Assembly (NCBI RefSeq): GCF_964275005.1
Contig: NC_092688.1
Coordinates: 47,857,748-47,921,747, forward strand
DNA length: 64,000 nt
Direction of reading: 5' to 3'
Source: Diadema setosum
Lineage: Eukaryota; Echinodermata; Echinoidea; Diadematoida; Diadematidae
Shown: piece after piece, positions 47,397-59,353 of the stretch
Layout of the letters: each line of letters opens with the position of its first letter
Position numbering within the stretch: the stretch's first letter is position 1
Notes under the pieces: generated by a model
The model's input: only the letters and a program-made list of their open reading frames with translations
What the model was told of the DNA's origin: nothing
Databases searched by the model: none
Made by a program: the position numbers and the translations under genes

Positions 47397-49888
47397 TTTT
47401 AATGTTAGTTGTCAAACTTTTCGTGATCGTATGTCGAATCTTTGCCATATATTCGTGATTCATTTAATTCATTTAATTTTATTCGTTTGATGACTGTATA
47501 ACTCTGAAGACTACTCGAATGTTCTTAACTTTTAATATAAACTAGTCGTTGGAGCACATACAATAAGATGTCTTTTTGCATGAATTGTTCTCAATAAGGT
47601 CAAGTAGGCCTTCCTGTTCTATTGCAAATTCTATAAAGTGCATCTTATCCTTACTAGTGGAATCGAACACGGTTTAACAAAATTTTCTTTACAGCGAAGT
47701 AGAAAAACTAGTATCCCCAAATTATCATCTATACATCTCTATACTTTACTCTTCTGCTATAACGAAAGAAATCTGCCGGTCCCAAGGACTTTGTAATAAC
47801 GGAACCCGCCTGCAGTATCACAATATGATAGTTCCAAACACACAAACTCTGTGGATTAGGGCCATAGGGCACAGTGTCGGCTGGGTTTAGGAGTCAGGAT
47901 GGTTTAAAAGGAATTAACTTGCATGAGGTATACTGAACGGATGCAGATGTGTTTATGTTTGAAATGTTTTATAGTGGTTAATTTGTTTATGATTTCGGTA
48001 GGGGAATTGAGAGACAGAGGTAGAATTAGAGTTTAGATATGGAGATAATGATTACTAGTATGAGAAAGGGGGTAAAGAAAACATTTATGAAATGCTTTTC
48101 TAATTGGTCAGGCTTTGAGTGAAATCCTTAAGTTATTGTTGAATGAGGACAGAGTAAGAACGTCTTGCAGGAGTTTATTATGTATGATAGTATGATAGAG
48201 GGATGGACCAGCATAAATGGTCAATCATCCCAAGGGTGTGTAATAAATTCATTGTTATCAGAATATTGTAACGAAGTCCTGATTGCTGTTGTGCTCTTTT
48301 GCGTCAAAACATACGGATACCACTTGGCGTAGATAATTACGTCTCGACAGTGTCGGGCATAACTTCAAAGGTGAGCAATTCGTTGTACCCTATCTAAATA
48401 TACAATACCTTCTGTGTTACGATAGATTGAGTTCGGCCTTGAATGTTGATGTCACGGGGTAAAATATGCAACTAATTCAGCATCGATTTCATACAGTAAT
48501 TTTATTGTTATCAACGTTAAGATTAAATAATATAGAATGTCTCAAAGATAACAGACACGATTATTATTGTTTGTACTGCCCAAATGTACAAATTACTGTG
48601 ATTCTTTTTGTTTTCTTATAGAATGAAAGTTATTACCGCAGGGCTTTCCTTTGGCAGAGATTTTTTAAGTTCATGTCCGGCGGTTTTTTTTTATTCAATT
48701 ATTTATTTATTTATTCCTTATCTATTTATGTACTTATCTATTTACTCGCCAATTTATTCATTCACCTATTTATTTATTCATTTATGTATTCATTTGTTTC
48801 TGAATTAATTTACTTTTACTTTTGATGTAAATCGGAGAAAGTTCATCTCAAAATGTATCGAAACAAAGATTGAAAACAGTCTTTTTTTTAAATCTTAAAA
48901 TGCGAAACAGAAAGGAGTAAATTCAAGATAATCTATGTCTGACATTAGGAGTGGACTATTGCTGCTGATGGGTCTGCGATGGTTTTGATTTACGTCTGAG
49001 CTTAGCCAATGTTTCGAGATTTGACAATGTGCAAGCAAGGAGGTTCAAGAGAATTGAGTCACAACTGCCTTATTTCCTTGGATCCTTGTTCGATGCCGCC
49101 AGTCGAAAATATCATAAAGCATGTGCTAAATGGATCTGCCACACAGATAGTGTCTTATTGCATAATCACCAGCCACTTTCTTGGGAGGATAATGACGACA
49201 ATTACTTTTTGCCATCCCTTATAAAAGATAGGTGATATATAATGGTAAAGACATGGGGGTGCGCGAACAGAAATCGCGCGCGCAAAAAAAAAATAATGAT
49301 CACGGTCATGAAAACGAAAATTATTCAACTGGACATATCTGGACACTAATCTGATCTATCTTGTAATCATGGTAATATAGAAATATACCTGAGGTTATTC
49401 CATATCAGTTTTATTAGTCGGAATCATGCAGAAAGGTGATGGGACCGGCTTTTCCGGGGAATACAGTTTTACACACTTTCACAATGTTACAGCTTTGATT
49501 TACACTTTTGCACAAATTTCTGGACGTGATAGACTTTTGTTTTATATGCTTTGTCATTAAATGATATTTCATTTCATTTCATAAATAAACAAGCATAATA
49601 GAGCCAACAAATCGTCAGATTGCTCAGCAAGACGGTGGCATCGAGCCCCGATCATCAAAGGTACAGAACACCTGAGGAATTCTTTTATACATCAACAGAA
49701 AACTAAAAACTGTTCGAAAACAGCCAGTTGGCACTCCATCTCTTGAAGCTCCTTGATGCCACTTTCTTTCTGAGGGTTCTTCCTAGACAATGACTTCCAG
49801 TAGAATCGCGCCATCTACGGACGGACAATCAAAGAATGAAATAATGACGTGCTAAAAATGCGCCTCAAGCAAGACTAAACTTGTGATT
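47397..49888. other. Unique DNA, no gene recognised
   Basis: AT-rich sequence without repeats shared elsewhere in the window. A (TTTA)n-like tract at about 48694-48800 produces an artificial Tyr/Phe-rich frame. The only frame with protein-like composition is 48969-49232. Confidence 0.5.
48969..49232 (+). other. Candidate exon of unknown protein
   Basis: An 87-codon frame open between TGA (48966) and TGA (49230-49232). It has mixed, protein-like composition, including FDNVQARRFKRIESQLPYF, SRKYHKACAKWICHTDS and SWEDNDDNYFLPSLIKDR. There is no in-frame ATG near the beginning, so it would have to be an internal or terminal exon. No family is recognised. Confidence 0.25.
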
Positions 49889-50244
49889 GGGGTCCTTTTT
49901 TTTCGGGTGCACATCACGAGACCGACATCCTCGAGTCATACAACCAACGAGTCATACAGCTTACAAGTCATACAGCCCACGAGTTATACAGCTCACGAGT
50001 CATACAGCCTATTAGTTCGACACTAAGCTAACTATAACCCCACGAGACCGACGCAAGCCCCGTGCTGTATCTGTCGAACTCGTGGGCTGGTTTAACCTAG
50101 AGTCGAACTCGTGGGCTTTATTTGCCTAGTGTCGAACTCATGGGCTGTATGACTCGTGAGCTGTATAACTCATGGACCTTATTTCAATGTCTAACTCCAC
50201 GTGGGCTCAATGACTCTCGGGTGTCGGTTTGGTGGGATGACCCC
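49889..50244. mobile_element. Foldback of 16-bp ACGAGTCATACAGC repeats
   Basis: Ends GGGGTC and GACCCC with further inverted homology (GACCGACATCC/GGTGTCGGTTT). The left half holds about four 16-bp units of the type ACGAGTCATACAGCCC; the right half holds the reverse (GGGCTGTATGACTCGTGAG) mixed with GTCGAACTCGTGGG units. ATT flanks both ends, a possible 3-bp duplication. The architecture parallels the larger CCTGTGGTA element. Confidence 0.75.
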
Positions 50245-50649
50245 ATTTTTTCCCTGTTACAAAGTCTGTGTAAGTAGGACTGTCTGCACCAGCGATCTTG
50301 ACTTATCATGTTGTTAGAGCCCGCGCAATCCCAGAATGTACCTGGTATGCAGAATATGATGCATATGGCTACGGTGGCGAAATGTCATCAAATTTATGTA
50401 CCGGTACGCATCTTGCCTAGAAAGTAATTGTGCTTTTTCTAACTACAACATGGACAGTTACATGGCGGACCATTTTTTTTTTAGTTAGCACTGATGAAAA
50501 AGAAACAAAAATCTTGAACATGATCCTGTTCTGGTAGGCCAAACGTTAGGCTAATCGTTCATGCCTTTAAGGGGTCTATAACTGTTAATTCAATGACGCT
50601 GACATAAGACATGTAAGAATACTTAAAAGCAGAAGAGCTTTCAGAAAAG
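50245..50649. other. Intergenic DNA, nothing recognised
   Basis: No frame, repeat or RNA signature was identified between the two MITEs. Confidence 0.5.
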
Positions 50650-51022
50650 CAGAGATGCCAAGTTCAAAAAAATTTTATGAGTGAGATTTTTATGACTCGG
50701 AGTCTCAGCGCTCACGCACATGCTCACGCGAACGAGGAGGGTGTCCCCCTCCCATGGTAGGGAGCTTTTTTTTAATTATTAGCTCTTAATGATGCGATCT
50801 GGTGCATACTTAAGTGACTATTTTTTACTATATTTTGAAAGGCAAAAGGGAAATATACCTTCAATTGCAACTATCACTCTAATCCTTTGAGCTATGCTCC
50901 TTATTTTTGGCCCAAACTGCAGACTTCACCAGATGCGTGAGAAAAATGGGTGCCATGCGTGAGATCGTGAGACAGACCCACGCTTGATTCTCACGCAGAA
51001 TGCGTGAGACTTGGTAGCTCTG
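50650..51022. mobile_element. hAT-like MITE
   Basis: Ends CAGAGATGCCAAG and CTTGGTAGCTCTG are terminal inverted repeats of the CAGNGNTNCCAAG kind common in hAT elements. Subterminal ACTCGGAGTCTCAGCGCTCACGC and GCGTGAGA motifs are also inverted. GAAAAG lies on both sides, but a full 8-bp duplication is not clear. Confidence 0.7.
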
Positions 51023-51620
51023 GAAAAGAGCACAGGAAGAATGAAATATGAACCAATATCATTGCCCCACCACTAAATCTTGCTACTAAACTTTCGACAT
51101 CTGAATCAGATAAAACTACAATTTACTAAGTATTAGACTAGTGTGGTGGGCATGTTTAACAGGAAAGTACTACAGGATGATGTACACGCGTACGCTCACA
51201 TACATACACTAACACATATGGATCTCTGATATTGTGAACACATCACACACAAAGTGCATGATTAAGGCTGTTGCCTCGACGGCATTGTTTTTCATGCACG
51301 TTCCAGAGAATCGAGCCCTTTTTCTGTCCTACGCAATGAATATTTATGAATTTGCAAACGTTTATTTTCGAAAAAAAAAAAGAGAAAAACAAAAAGACCG
51401 GTTAGAGTGAGTGCATGCAAACGTGGATGACGTCATTATATCACTAGGCCAATGAGGGCTATTCTTCGCTCAGCAGCATGCTTGGAATTGGAAGTTAGTC
51501 ACTCAAATAACACTGACTGCTTTGATGCGCAGCAGTAACATTATTCTGCAAGAGTCGAAGGCACACGGGCTCCCTTTGACTCCATTTTTCCACTAGCTCG
51601 GCAGCTTTAGCAGCTTTTTA
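51023..51620. other. Intergenic DNA
   Basis: No gene seen. A CCAATGAG element at about 51450 could be promoter-like for the exon-like stretch that follows, but there is no independent support. Confidence 0.35.
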
Positions 51621-51980
51621 TTGTTGCTGCACTTGATAAATTTGTATTCATATCACACTTGGGGAAGCGTATCTCCGTCTCATCGGGGAGGTGAAACTAC
51701 CTCCCTGGTCTCATACTCACCTCGAGTGATAGCCCAACCAGACGACGTACGAAGCACGACCTGTCGCGATTTATACAGCGACTGGGCACCGTTTTCAGAC
51801 AACGAGACTGGACTGTTGTCTGGACCCCTTGGAAACGCTCTAGTCCTGCCAAGGAGGTACTAGGCTCGCCGCCAGCATCTCCTTAGCCCCCTCATGAGCA
51901 CTGTCCTTCTTTTGTACAGCCACCGCACTCTCACTCTGGACGTTAGTGGTGTGGACCAGGACTCGACACCATCTTAATGC
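51621..51980 (+). other. Exon-like GC-richer stretch with hairpin and donor
   Basis: The stretch is noticeably GC-richer than its surroundings. It contains an 80-codon frame (51621-51863), a GGGAGGT/ACCTCCC hairpin at about 51690-51710 and a consensus splice donor GCTG|GTGAGTGG at about 51980. A second donor-like GGTGAGTATGAG reads on the minus strand near 51722. It may be the 5' untranslated or first exon of a gene that includes the frame at 53234. I see no known domain or snRNA. Confidence 0.3.
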
Positions 51981-53233
51981 TGGTGAGTGGTAGCTATCCT
52001 TCTGAGAGGGAACTCACTTCGTCACTAAAGTATAGGCTAAGTCAAAGTAAAAACAGGGAGGTGAAACGACTTCCCTGGTAAAAGGCGCGCAAATATTCTT
52101 TCGTATATATCAGATTTTCTTAAATTTCAAACTTTAAAATCAAATGACAGTAAAATTACATGAAGTAATTGATAGATTTTGCCAGTCTGTCACTTCACTT
52201 TGAATCAAATCTGTTTTCGGGATCTTTTGTTATGGACGACGAATTGCATATCTGGGCCAATGATTGTCATAACATCGGCTCAGCTGAAATTTTAAGAAGA
52301 CTCCAATGTTAAGTTCTTCAAATAACTTATTCCCTATCAAGTTTCCCCCCCCCCCCCCACACACACACAAAAAAAAAATGAATTTACAAAATCCTTTTTA
52401 TCACCAAGTATACATCAAACGCAATCGAGTTGCTACAGAAGAGCATGGATTTACAATCTGAAGTCGAGATTCTCTCTTGAAACTCATATCCATTACCCGT
52501 GACTCAATGTGAAAAGACACATCCATGAATCTTTCATGTTGGTTGTGATGATGGGGTAATTTAATTACAGCGATTAAATCAAGCTCAAAGTTTCGAGCGA
52601 TTTGTGTGCTAGTTGTAGTAGGACTATATAGCACGTTAGAAACACAAAAAACACGCCTTGATAAAATAATGTGAAGGAAATGGCGCAATTTGGTAAGGAG
52701 GGATTTGAGATATCTACATGGCTAAGAAAGTTCTAATCCCTTCAAATTTTGGGATGACTTGCCAAGGACAATATTCATCCATGTTGTTACTTCTAAAGGA
52801 AATTTATAGCGATATATTACAAACTGAATCACAATTTTGTTTATTCTTCTTTTGAACCTATCGACAGGTCAAAACTTGAGGGAATAATGTCGCTAACCCA
52901 TTTTCAGTTGATTATATAGGCATATCATGTTTGCATAATCTGGTATGCATTCATTGTGAATACAATATACAAAACTGTATTTCTTACTCTAAATTATTTT
53001 CGTAGTCGATACCATCATTATTCTTTATACAGTCGCTATTAGGCTATTTTGAAGCCTTACAAAAACTGTATTCCTGCTTATCTGCCTGTAGGGAAATTCA
53101 ACATCGCTCTGATCGCAGTGATTGGACAGGATTTTCACTGCCATTCGAATCAGAGGATCATCGGTCCAGTCACTCCCGGCTGAAGACAACAAGCATAAAT
53201 TGCATCCACCAGACCTGTGGCTGACTAGACAAG

Positions 53234-53665
53234 ATGGGTGCAATGAGCAAAATGAGTGATGAATATACATGTAGGCCTACATGTAATAACATTGGTTTTA
53301 TGTTCACGAATGGTGATTGTACGATCATCGTGAGCAAAGACGTCCTTATCACAATAGTTAAAGGGGCCTGCGCTACTGCGGTTGTGATCACCCTGGGGTA
53401 CTTCCTGGGGCCTTATCTTGTTGCTGCTGGGGTTCGCGTTGCAGAATGTTGTATTGACGCAATTGCCCTTTTGGGGGAGAAAAGCATTCCGGAGATCGCA
53501 AGGCTGACTGAATTTTTGATCAGAAAAGCATTCGAGCTTTCGAAGGATGCAATGCCCCTTTTTATAAAAATTCTAAAGAAACAACTAGCAAACAACCCTA
53601 AGTTACTGAAGACACTGACGGAAATGTTTCTATCCTCGAAATTTGGTTCCAACGAACCTCTATGA
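53234..53665 (+). CDS. Orphan 143-residue protein with one hydrophobic segment
   Basis: ATG at 53234 opens a 143-codon frame ending in TGA 53663-53665. Residues 1-36 are polar with Cys at 13, 17 and 29. Residues 37-67 are hydrophobic (VLITIVKGACATAVVITLGY and then FLGPYLVAAG), consistent with one membrane segment or a membrane-inserting hairpin. Residues 82-134 look like two or three amphipathic helices rich in Lys, Glu and Leu (TEFLIRKAFELSKDAMPLF, then KKQLANNPKLLKTLTEMFL). There is no cleavable signal peptide. Codon use and amino-acid mix look like a real protein, unlike the repeat-driven frames elsewhere. I do not recognise the family. It may be a single-exon gene or the last exon of a gene starting near 51.6 kb. 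Confidence 0.6.
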   Translation: MGAMSKMSDEYTCRPTCNNIGFMFTNGDCTIIVSKDVLITIVKGACATAVVITLGYFLGPYLVAAGVRVAECCIDAIALLGEKSIPEIARLTEFLIRKAFELSKDAMPLFIKILKKQLANNPKLLKTLTEMFLSSKFGSNEPL

Positions 53666-55480
53666 ATGAACCTATGGGAACTCATTGTGGGAACTCTTTT
53701 ATTGCGAGGTACTGTAAATCTTAGACTAAAAATGCAAAGAAAAGCAAAGATGTCAAAGTTTTATAATGAAGATAATGTTTGGTTCCGAAACAGACAGCGG
53801 TGAAAATCACAGGCACTGTCAAAACCTGGGTGTCCAGCGGAGTACCGTTGAATAACTTGTCTCTAGGACTCTATACTTGCCTGCATTATCGCTGCTTGTG
53901 CTCTGCACACGACATTTCGAAAAGAGGGACTTTCAGTTTTGTTATCATTCATTTGGAATATACCTCCACAATATTGGAGCTGGAAACATTCTTTTCATCA
54001 TTTCCCCACACCATTCGTAGATGAAATGTTTCGTCTTCGTTTTGATCTGTTCATACATCGAAAATTATCTCTTTTTTATCCTAGTGACAAACACGTTTAT
54101 TCCATGTATTTGTAAGAAATTTGAACACGTCTGTTGTTTACCACTTACACTTTTGTTTCTTGGGTACAAGCCCAAGACAGAGACCAATCACATTCGACCT
54201 TTATCGAATCCATTTTGCTTCATAGCGTTCTGTTATCAAATCCTCTTATCCCTTAACTTCTATAGCTATCTTCCTGTATTCACCTGTCCGATTACTTTAA
54301 TACTATAATAGCGTGCTATCTCCACAACCTCGTTTCTGTTTTCAAATTCGCCATAATTCAATATTCGTCAGAAATCCGTGTGGGAAAGAGCACAGTGTCC
54401 CACTGTGTGTTCACATCTAATGATTATGTGAAAACGCTGATTTACCACTGTGGCGTGGTTTTTCACAGAGAGTTTACATGGTAATGTTTTGTTTCACACT
54501 GTGAATTGATGATTCAAAATGTGTTCACTGTTACGAAATTGCCCATAATCACTTTAATTACTAGTACATGTAGTAGATTTGGTACGTTCGGCTGTGGTCG
54601 CGTTGTATGGTCATGTGTGTGATCAGCTAACTGGTACACAAGTGCGATCACGAATGTTTGTAAGCACTGTACATAATAGCCTTTCTGCAAGGTTACGCAG
54701 TCATAATGTTGAGCTGTTTGCGGTACAAATGTATTCGATTCGAATCGCAGACCTGCAATGTCATGTATATATAAAATATCAAGCTTGTCGTAGTCGCACT
54801 TAGCTGATGGAAATTTCCATGTGTATGAGTATAGGACTGGAAATTAGTCCTAGTTAAACTAGTCGACATTCCGACTCCTGAGAGAGGACCGTTATAGCTC
54901 TCTCAACGTTCCCGACCACGGTCTTGAGAGAAAATAAACTGATAGTTGGGGCCTAAGGGCTCAAAATGGTTTGTTTGGTTCAGATTCTTTCAAAAGCACC
55001 AAATTTGGCTCATAGGTCCCTTGTACCATACTCTTTCGATTTTTGATGGGCGCCAAGACTAAAAACCCTTGGGGCCGCCATATTGGTGGAATCCAATATG
55101 ACCGCCATCCGGGTTAAAGGTCAACTGCAGTTACAAATTGAAAAGGTTGATTAATGTTCTGAATCCCATGTGGAAGATTTTACGGGGCTAGAAAATGTGA
55201 TTCTAAATATCATTTCTGCAAATTCAAGGTCGCTATCACCTCTCAAGGTCACTTTCAAGGTCAAATAAGGGTCAAATCAGGCATTTTGTGCATTTTTCGA
55301 AATGGCGTCTGTGAGCATTCAACTGCAATTCACTGGTACCCTATTTTGTCCCATTTGTCATCTCTTCCATACTCCTTCAATGGTCAATTAGGGCCAAGAG
55401 CGGTTCCATCCTCCTACATATCAATAATGATTATGACAAATAAATGAAAAAAAATCATATTTAAGATATATATACATATA
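53666..55480. other. Intergenic or 3' untranslated DNA
   Basis: No convincing gene. Hairpin-rich sequence with CACAGTG/CACTGTG motifs at about 54390-54520 and a GAGAGAG/CTCTCTC hairpin near 54880-54900. The stretch at 54935-55420 (GGTCACTTTCAAGGTCA, CGCCATATTGG) has the look of an old dispersed repeat, but no second copy is present here to confirm it. Confidence 0.4.
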
Positions 55481-55483
55481 TAC

Positions 55484-55532
<49 letters not shown>

Positions 55533-55646
55533 GGCCTATATTGAAAATGGGCTTCCACCGGTTTCGTTTTCTTTTCTCATTTTCTTTACTCAAAGTTTTC
55601 ACTATTAATCAATTGTTTCTGGTCAGTTTTTCCTTTCTTTGTTTCA

Positions 55647-55685
<39 letters not shown>

Positions 55686-55690
55686 CATAT
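55481..55690. repeat. (TA)n and (TATACA)n microsatellites
   Basis: Two TA-rich tracts (about 55465-55525 and 55648-55690) flank a short unique stretch; they create artificial Ile/Tyr frames. Confidence 0.7.
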
Positions 55691-56000
55691 ACATCAATAT
55701 ATAATTATATACATAGAAGCCAAGCCCATATAATCATATGTATATTCAATTATGCAAAACCATTGTTCTTCAGCTCTTCATTCAATTACCCAAAGTGACT
55801 GACAGAGTGCAGCATACATATTATCTTGATAGACACTGCTTGATTTGGGGACTGAGCTAAAAAACAAACAAACAAACAAGCAAACAAAGGGAAGTGACTT
55901 ATGGGGGGCAAAAAGTGAAGAGCGGGGGACAGTAGCTTTGATAGTGTAGGCATATAAAACTACTGCACGTAAATAGTATTGATGTACTTTATTGTTACAT
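55691..56000 (+). repeat. Dispersed direct repeat, copy 1
   Basis: Matches 63660-64000 in the same orientation at roughly 90 percent: CATATACATCAATATATA, AAGCCAAGCCCATATAATCA, CAATTACCCAAAGTGACTGA, an (AAAC)n tract and GGGAAGTGACT. Both copies follow a TA tract. Nature unknown. Confidence 0.75.
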
Positions 56001-57109
56001 TTCATAAAGTGATAAAGATATTCATGCCTGCAAAATATCACGAGAGAAAAGCGAAGACTATACTACGTATATTATTATGTTCTTCAGATTAAAAACCTGC
56101 AAGGCTATAGAGATCGATGCTCCAGGAGTATATAGGGTCGCTTTCCGAGCTGATATCCGTGGTAACAATGAATAACATAATCATGCATGTGTACATCCCG
56201 TACATGTACAGGCCTATCCATTCAACAACGCAATGTGCCTTAGAATAGTCACCCCCCCCCCCCTCCATAATTTATGCCTGCATGCTCGACTTTCGAAGTT
56301 AGTCTTACGTCGCATCCGCAATAACGTCAAAATTACTTCGTACAAGCAACATCCACCACGTCACTTCGTCAGGAAGTTTGTAGGGCGTGTGTAGGAACAA
56401 TAATGTTCCATAATATAATGATGCGTTTCTAATTTACTAGAATGCCGTCAAAAGAAGTTACTTTGGTGATGAAAATGAGTATTTTCAGCATAATCAAGTT
56501 CCAATTCAATGTTGTGTAGATTTACTAGTTTTTGCTGCTTGAAATATTCAAGTGAAAATTAGAGTTGCACGCATTATCACAGTAGTGAGATCTGTAACAT
56601 GTACTCAGACGACATTAAGCTACAATGAAGATTGTGTAATGTCATGAATGTAGAAAAGCACAAACAGTGTAACCTTTTATACTGTATAGAAAAAATCTGT
56701 AATACGTGCGGATACACCGTGAACTCAAATTGAAACGTTGTTGTTGCATGGTGTAGGAACACCACTGTATATACTAAAAATATAGAGGTTAAAACATTGA
56801 ATGTGAAATTTAAGTCAACTCAATGAAAGGAGGTTGCAGTGTAAAGAGATAAACACACTGCAGAAATAAGCATTGAGAATGAGATTATGGTTGAAGAGAA
56901 ATCAAAGGAAATGCAAACTAACAGAGTCAAGTAAGGCTTGTTTATGAGGCTGGGAATGCCATATCAACACAGAATTAGTTACGGAGTAACATTCAGCACA
57001 AAGTGACGTTCATGCTCAGTCTGAGAAAATAATGAGAGGACATGGTGTAACATGAATTGTAGTGATTTGTACATTCATTATACTTTGCGAGAAGACGATT
57101 AGAGAGTTT
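56001..57109. other. Intergenic DNA, nothing recognised
   Basis: AT-rich, with a C run near 56251 and no supported gene or repeat. Confidence 0.5.
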
Positions 57110-57113
57110 TTAA

Positions 57114-57492
57114 AGGAATAGTACAGTTTCGATTTAGAGGAGCTTCAGATTTTCAACCCCTCTTGATGATAATTTTCAAAGATAATGAGGAATCTCTTAT
57201 GAAATACGAGAGCATAATAATTCTTATATCAATTGAAAGTTTATTAGATAATTACTGGCTTTGAAATGGCTGAGATATCCAAAATAAAGTAATCCTTATA
57301 AAAGGTGGGCCTCTCTTTTATTAGGACTGTTTTGTTTTACTTTGTTTTCGGATATCTCAGCCAATTCAAACCAATTTTCATCAAGTAAACTTTGAATTCA
57401 TCTTAGAATTGTGTTCCCTTCAACATGTCATTAAGTATCTCGCAAACAGTTAAAAGCTGAATCCTCGCCCCGACCAACACTATACCATCCCT
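57114..57492. mobile_element. TTAA-type MITE
   Basis: TTAA at 57110-57113, then AGGAATAGTACAGTTTCG. The right end, read as complement, is AGGGATGGTATAGTGTTGG, so the ends are diverged inverted repeats; the right-hand TTAA has decayed. Interior shared with the element at 19298. The TTAAAGG-type ends match the Kolobok/T2 style of the large transposons. Confidence 0.65.
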
Positions 57493-57774
57493 TTTATATA
57501 AAACATCATTAAAATCTAAAATAGTGTAATATTGGGATTCCATTTCATACACTGATCAGAATGAATACTGTTACGTGTCATCTTATGTTCAAATAAAACA
57601 TTACAAGTGTAAAGACTTTCAGAATGGACCCACATTTTTTTTGTGTGTGTGTATTGTAAATGCATATGCATCGGGCTATAAACGTATGAATGTATGTGGT
57701 GTTCATGCATGTGTGTGAGAGTGTGTGCGTTTCTGTTTGTGAATGGTATGAAACCTGGTTTCTACTTTTCACCG

Positions 57775-57776
<2 letters not shown>

Positions 57777-57818
<42 letters not shown>
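57777..57818. repeat. (GT)n microsatellite
   Basis: About 20 GT units that stop exactly at the outer end of the left arm of the large inverted repeat. Confidence 0.9.
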
Positions 57819-57821
<3 letters not shown>

Positions 57822-59223
57822 CGCACAATATTTCTGACGTGAGAAGACCTTGTGACGAAGCTTCTTGGCTGTTTTGCTTTCAAGTCTTACGCAACTTTTG
57901 AAACCAAATCAACATCAACGTGTACCGTTATGAAGCCATGCCCATTTTCATAACAGCATGTCACCCCAAAACGAGAATTTTGTGATTTTGTGTACTTTTC
58001 CTTTGAAAAACAGTTCTCTGTCCTGAAACTCATAAAAACTTAATTATTATTATTATTATTATTTTTTTTTTTTTACTATTCATCACTTTTATTGATTGAT
58101 TTTATGCTATGTTGAATATGTTAAAACATATAATCAAACCCCAAAATAGACTCTCAATGCATTTAATTAGTGTTTAAAAGGCTAAAATAAGATGTTGGGC
58201 TTAACTGGTATGATTAATTGTTAGAATTAGAAATTGATAATTTCACAAAATTTTTAGACACTATCCTATAAACTATGAAGTCGGTGTCACGCGTGCCAAA
58301 TTTCATCGCAATTGCGCCACTGTTGGCTGAGATCTTGGGGAGGGCAGAATACCCCCCCCCCCCAATAAAGACATCTAAATGATAATTTTTGGCTTTCAAT
58401 TTTACTTTGCGGCATCCTGTGGTATCCGAAATTATGTTATAACTGTCTGCCTTTTAACAGGAGTGGGATGTACTAAGGAGATGGATGCAAAGATAAAGAA
58501 CCTCAGTGATCCACTAATGAACCTTTCAGAGTCATGGTGATACATGTATTTAGTGACATTACATCTGCCAGCAAAGACAAGACAAACACTATGCATAAAT
58601 GTATGTAGGACCCCTTGCAGTGAAGCACACACGATGCAGTCTTTTTGCATCATTCTATCATGTCTGTTACGGCACAAGTATGCACTGTAGTAAACAGTTA
58701 ATGGAAACACACATATGGACTACATTTTAGAAGTCTTTATGTTAGGGCCCACTTACTTGCAGTGTCATGAGGTTTTTATGTCAGAAATTTAATGGGAAAC
58801 CAGACCTGTATAAACCAGACATGTAAACAATCCATCCTCAAAGAGAAACTTTATAATGAAAGTGTTGAGTGCTTATTTCCGGGTTTATCGGTGAAGTATC
58901 TTCTCTTGAGTCAACAATGCCCAGAATATTTTAGTGTCTGATGGAAGGGGGGTGGGGGGGGGGGTAAAAAAACAAAGAAAAAAAACGGGCGCATCGAGTG
59001 CACCCCCTTTAATTTTGAGGGGAGGGGGTTAATAAAGGAATGCATGAAATCGTACAATGAGCAACATAAATACAAAGAAAACTTGTGTGTGTGTGTGTGT
59101 GTGTTTTGCATGTCAGCTGATAAAACCTAATAGTGGCATGAAAAAACGAGAAAATGAATTTAAGGCTTTTCCCCCCACTTTTTTTTTTCTCTTTTGCTTA
59201 TCGGCTGATCAAACCCAGAAGTG
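57819..59223. repeat. Large inverted repeat, left arm
   Basis: Complementary to 60890-62250 over about 1.4 kb at roughly 90-95 percent. The left arm has about 70 bp extra near 58200-58275 (a gap in the right arm) and a shorter AC/GT tract. A 92-codon frame (58710-58432, minus strand, with CRNRHDRMMQKDCIVCASLQ) survives in both arms, but no family is recognised. The inner end lies within a CAGAGGCGGATCC-type MITE, part of which is in both arms. Confidence 0.85.
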
Positions 59224-59353
59224 TGCGTCCATGTGAGTACAGTTGTTTGTGCATATATGCATTCGTGTTTGTCTGTTTGTATAAAGTTTACTGTGCGACT
59301 GCATGAGTCCATGGCAATATTGGCTAAACCTGGAACGACTGATGGCATTTTGA

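Noticed and set aside
49560-49610. Another LINE tail (TTTCATTTCATTTCA followed by TAAATAAAC)
   Set aside because: Only three short units and no 3' UTR-like sequence beside it on either strand; a chance simple repeat is as likely.
51650-52020. A spliceosomal snRNA gene (U1 or U5-like words such as ATACTCACCT)
   Set aside because: The words do not occur in the order or spacing of any snRNA I know, and no Sm site or matching stem-loops were found.
53234-53665. ISG12/IFI27-like protein
   Set aside because: There is a Gly/Ala-containing hydrophobic segment, but the characteristic repeated Gly-rich transmembrane pattern is missing and the C-terminal half is charged helix.
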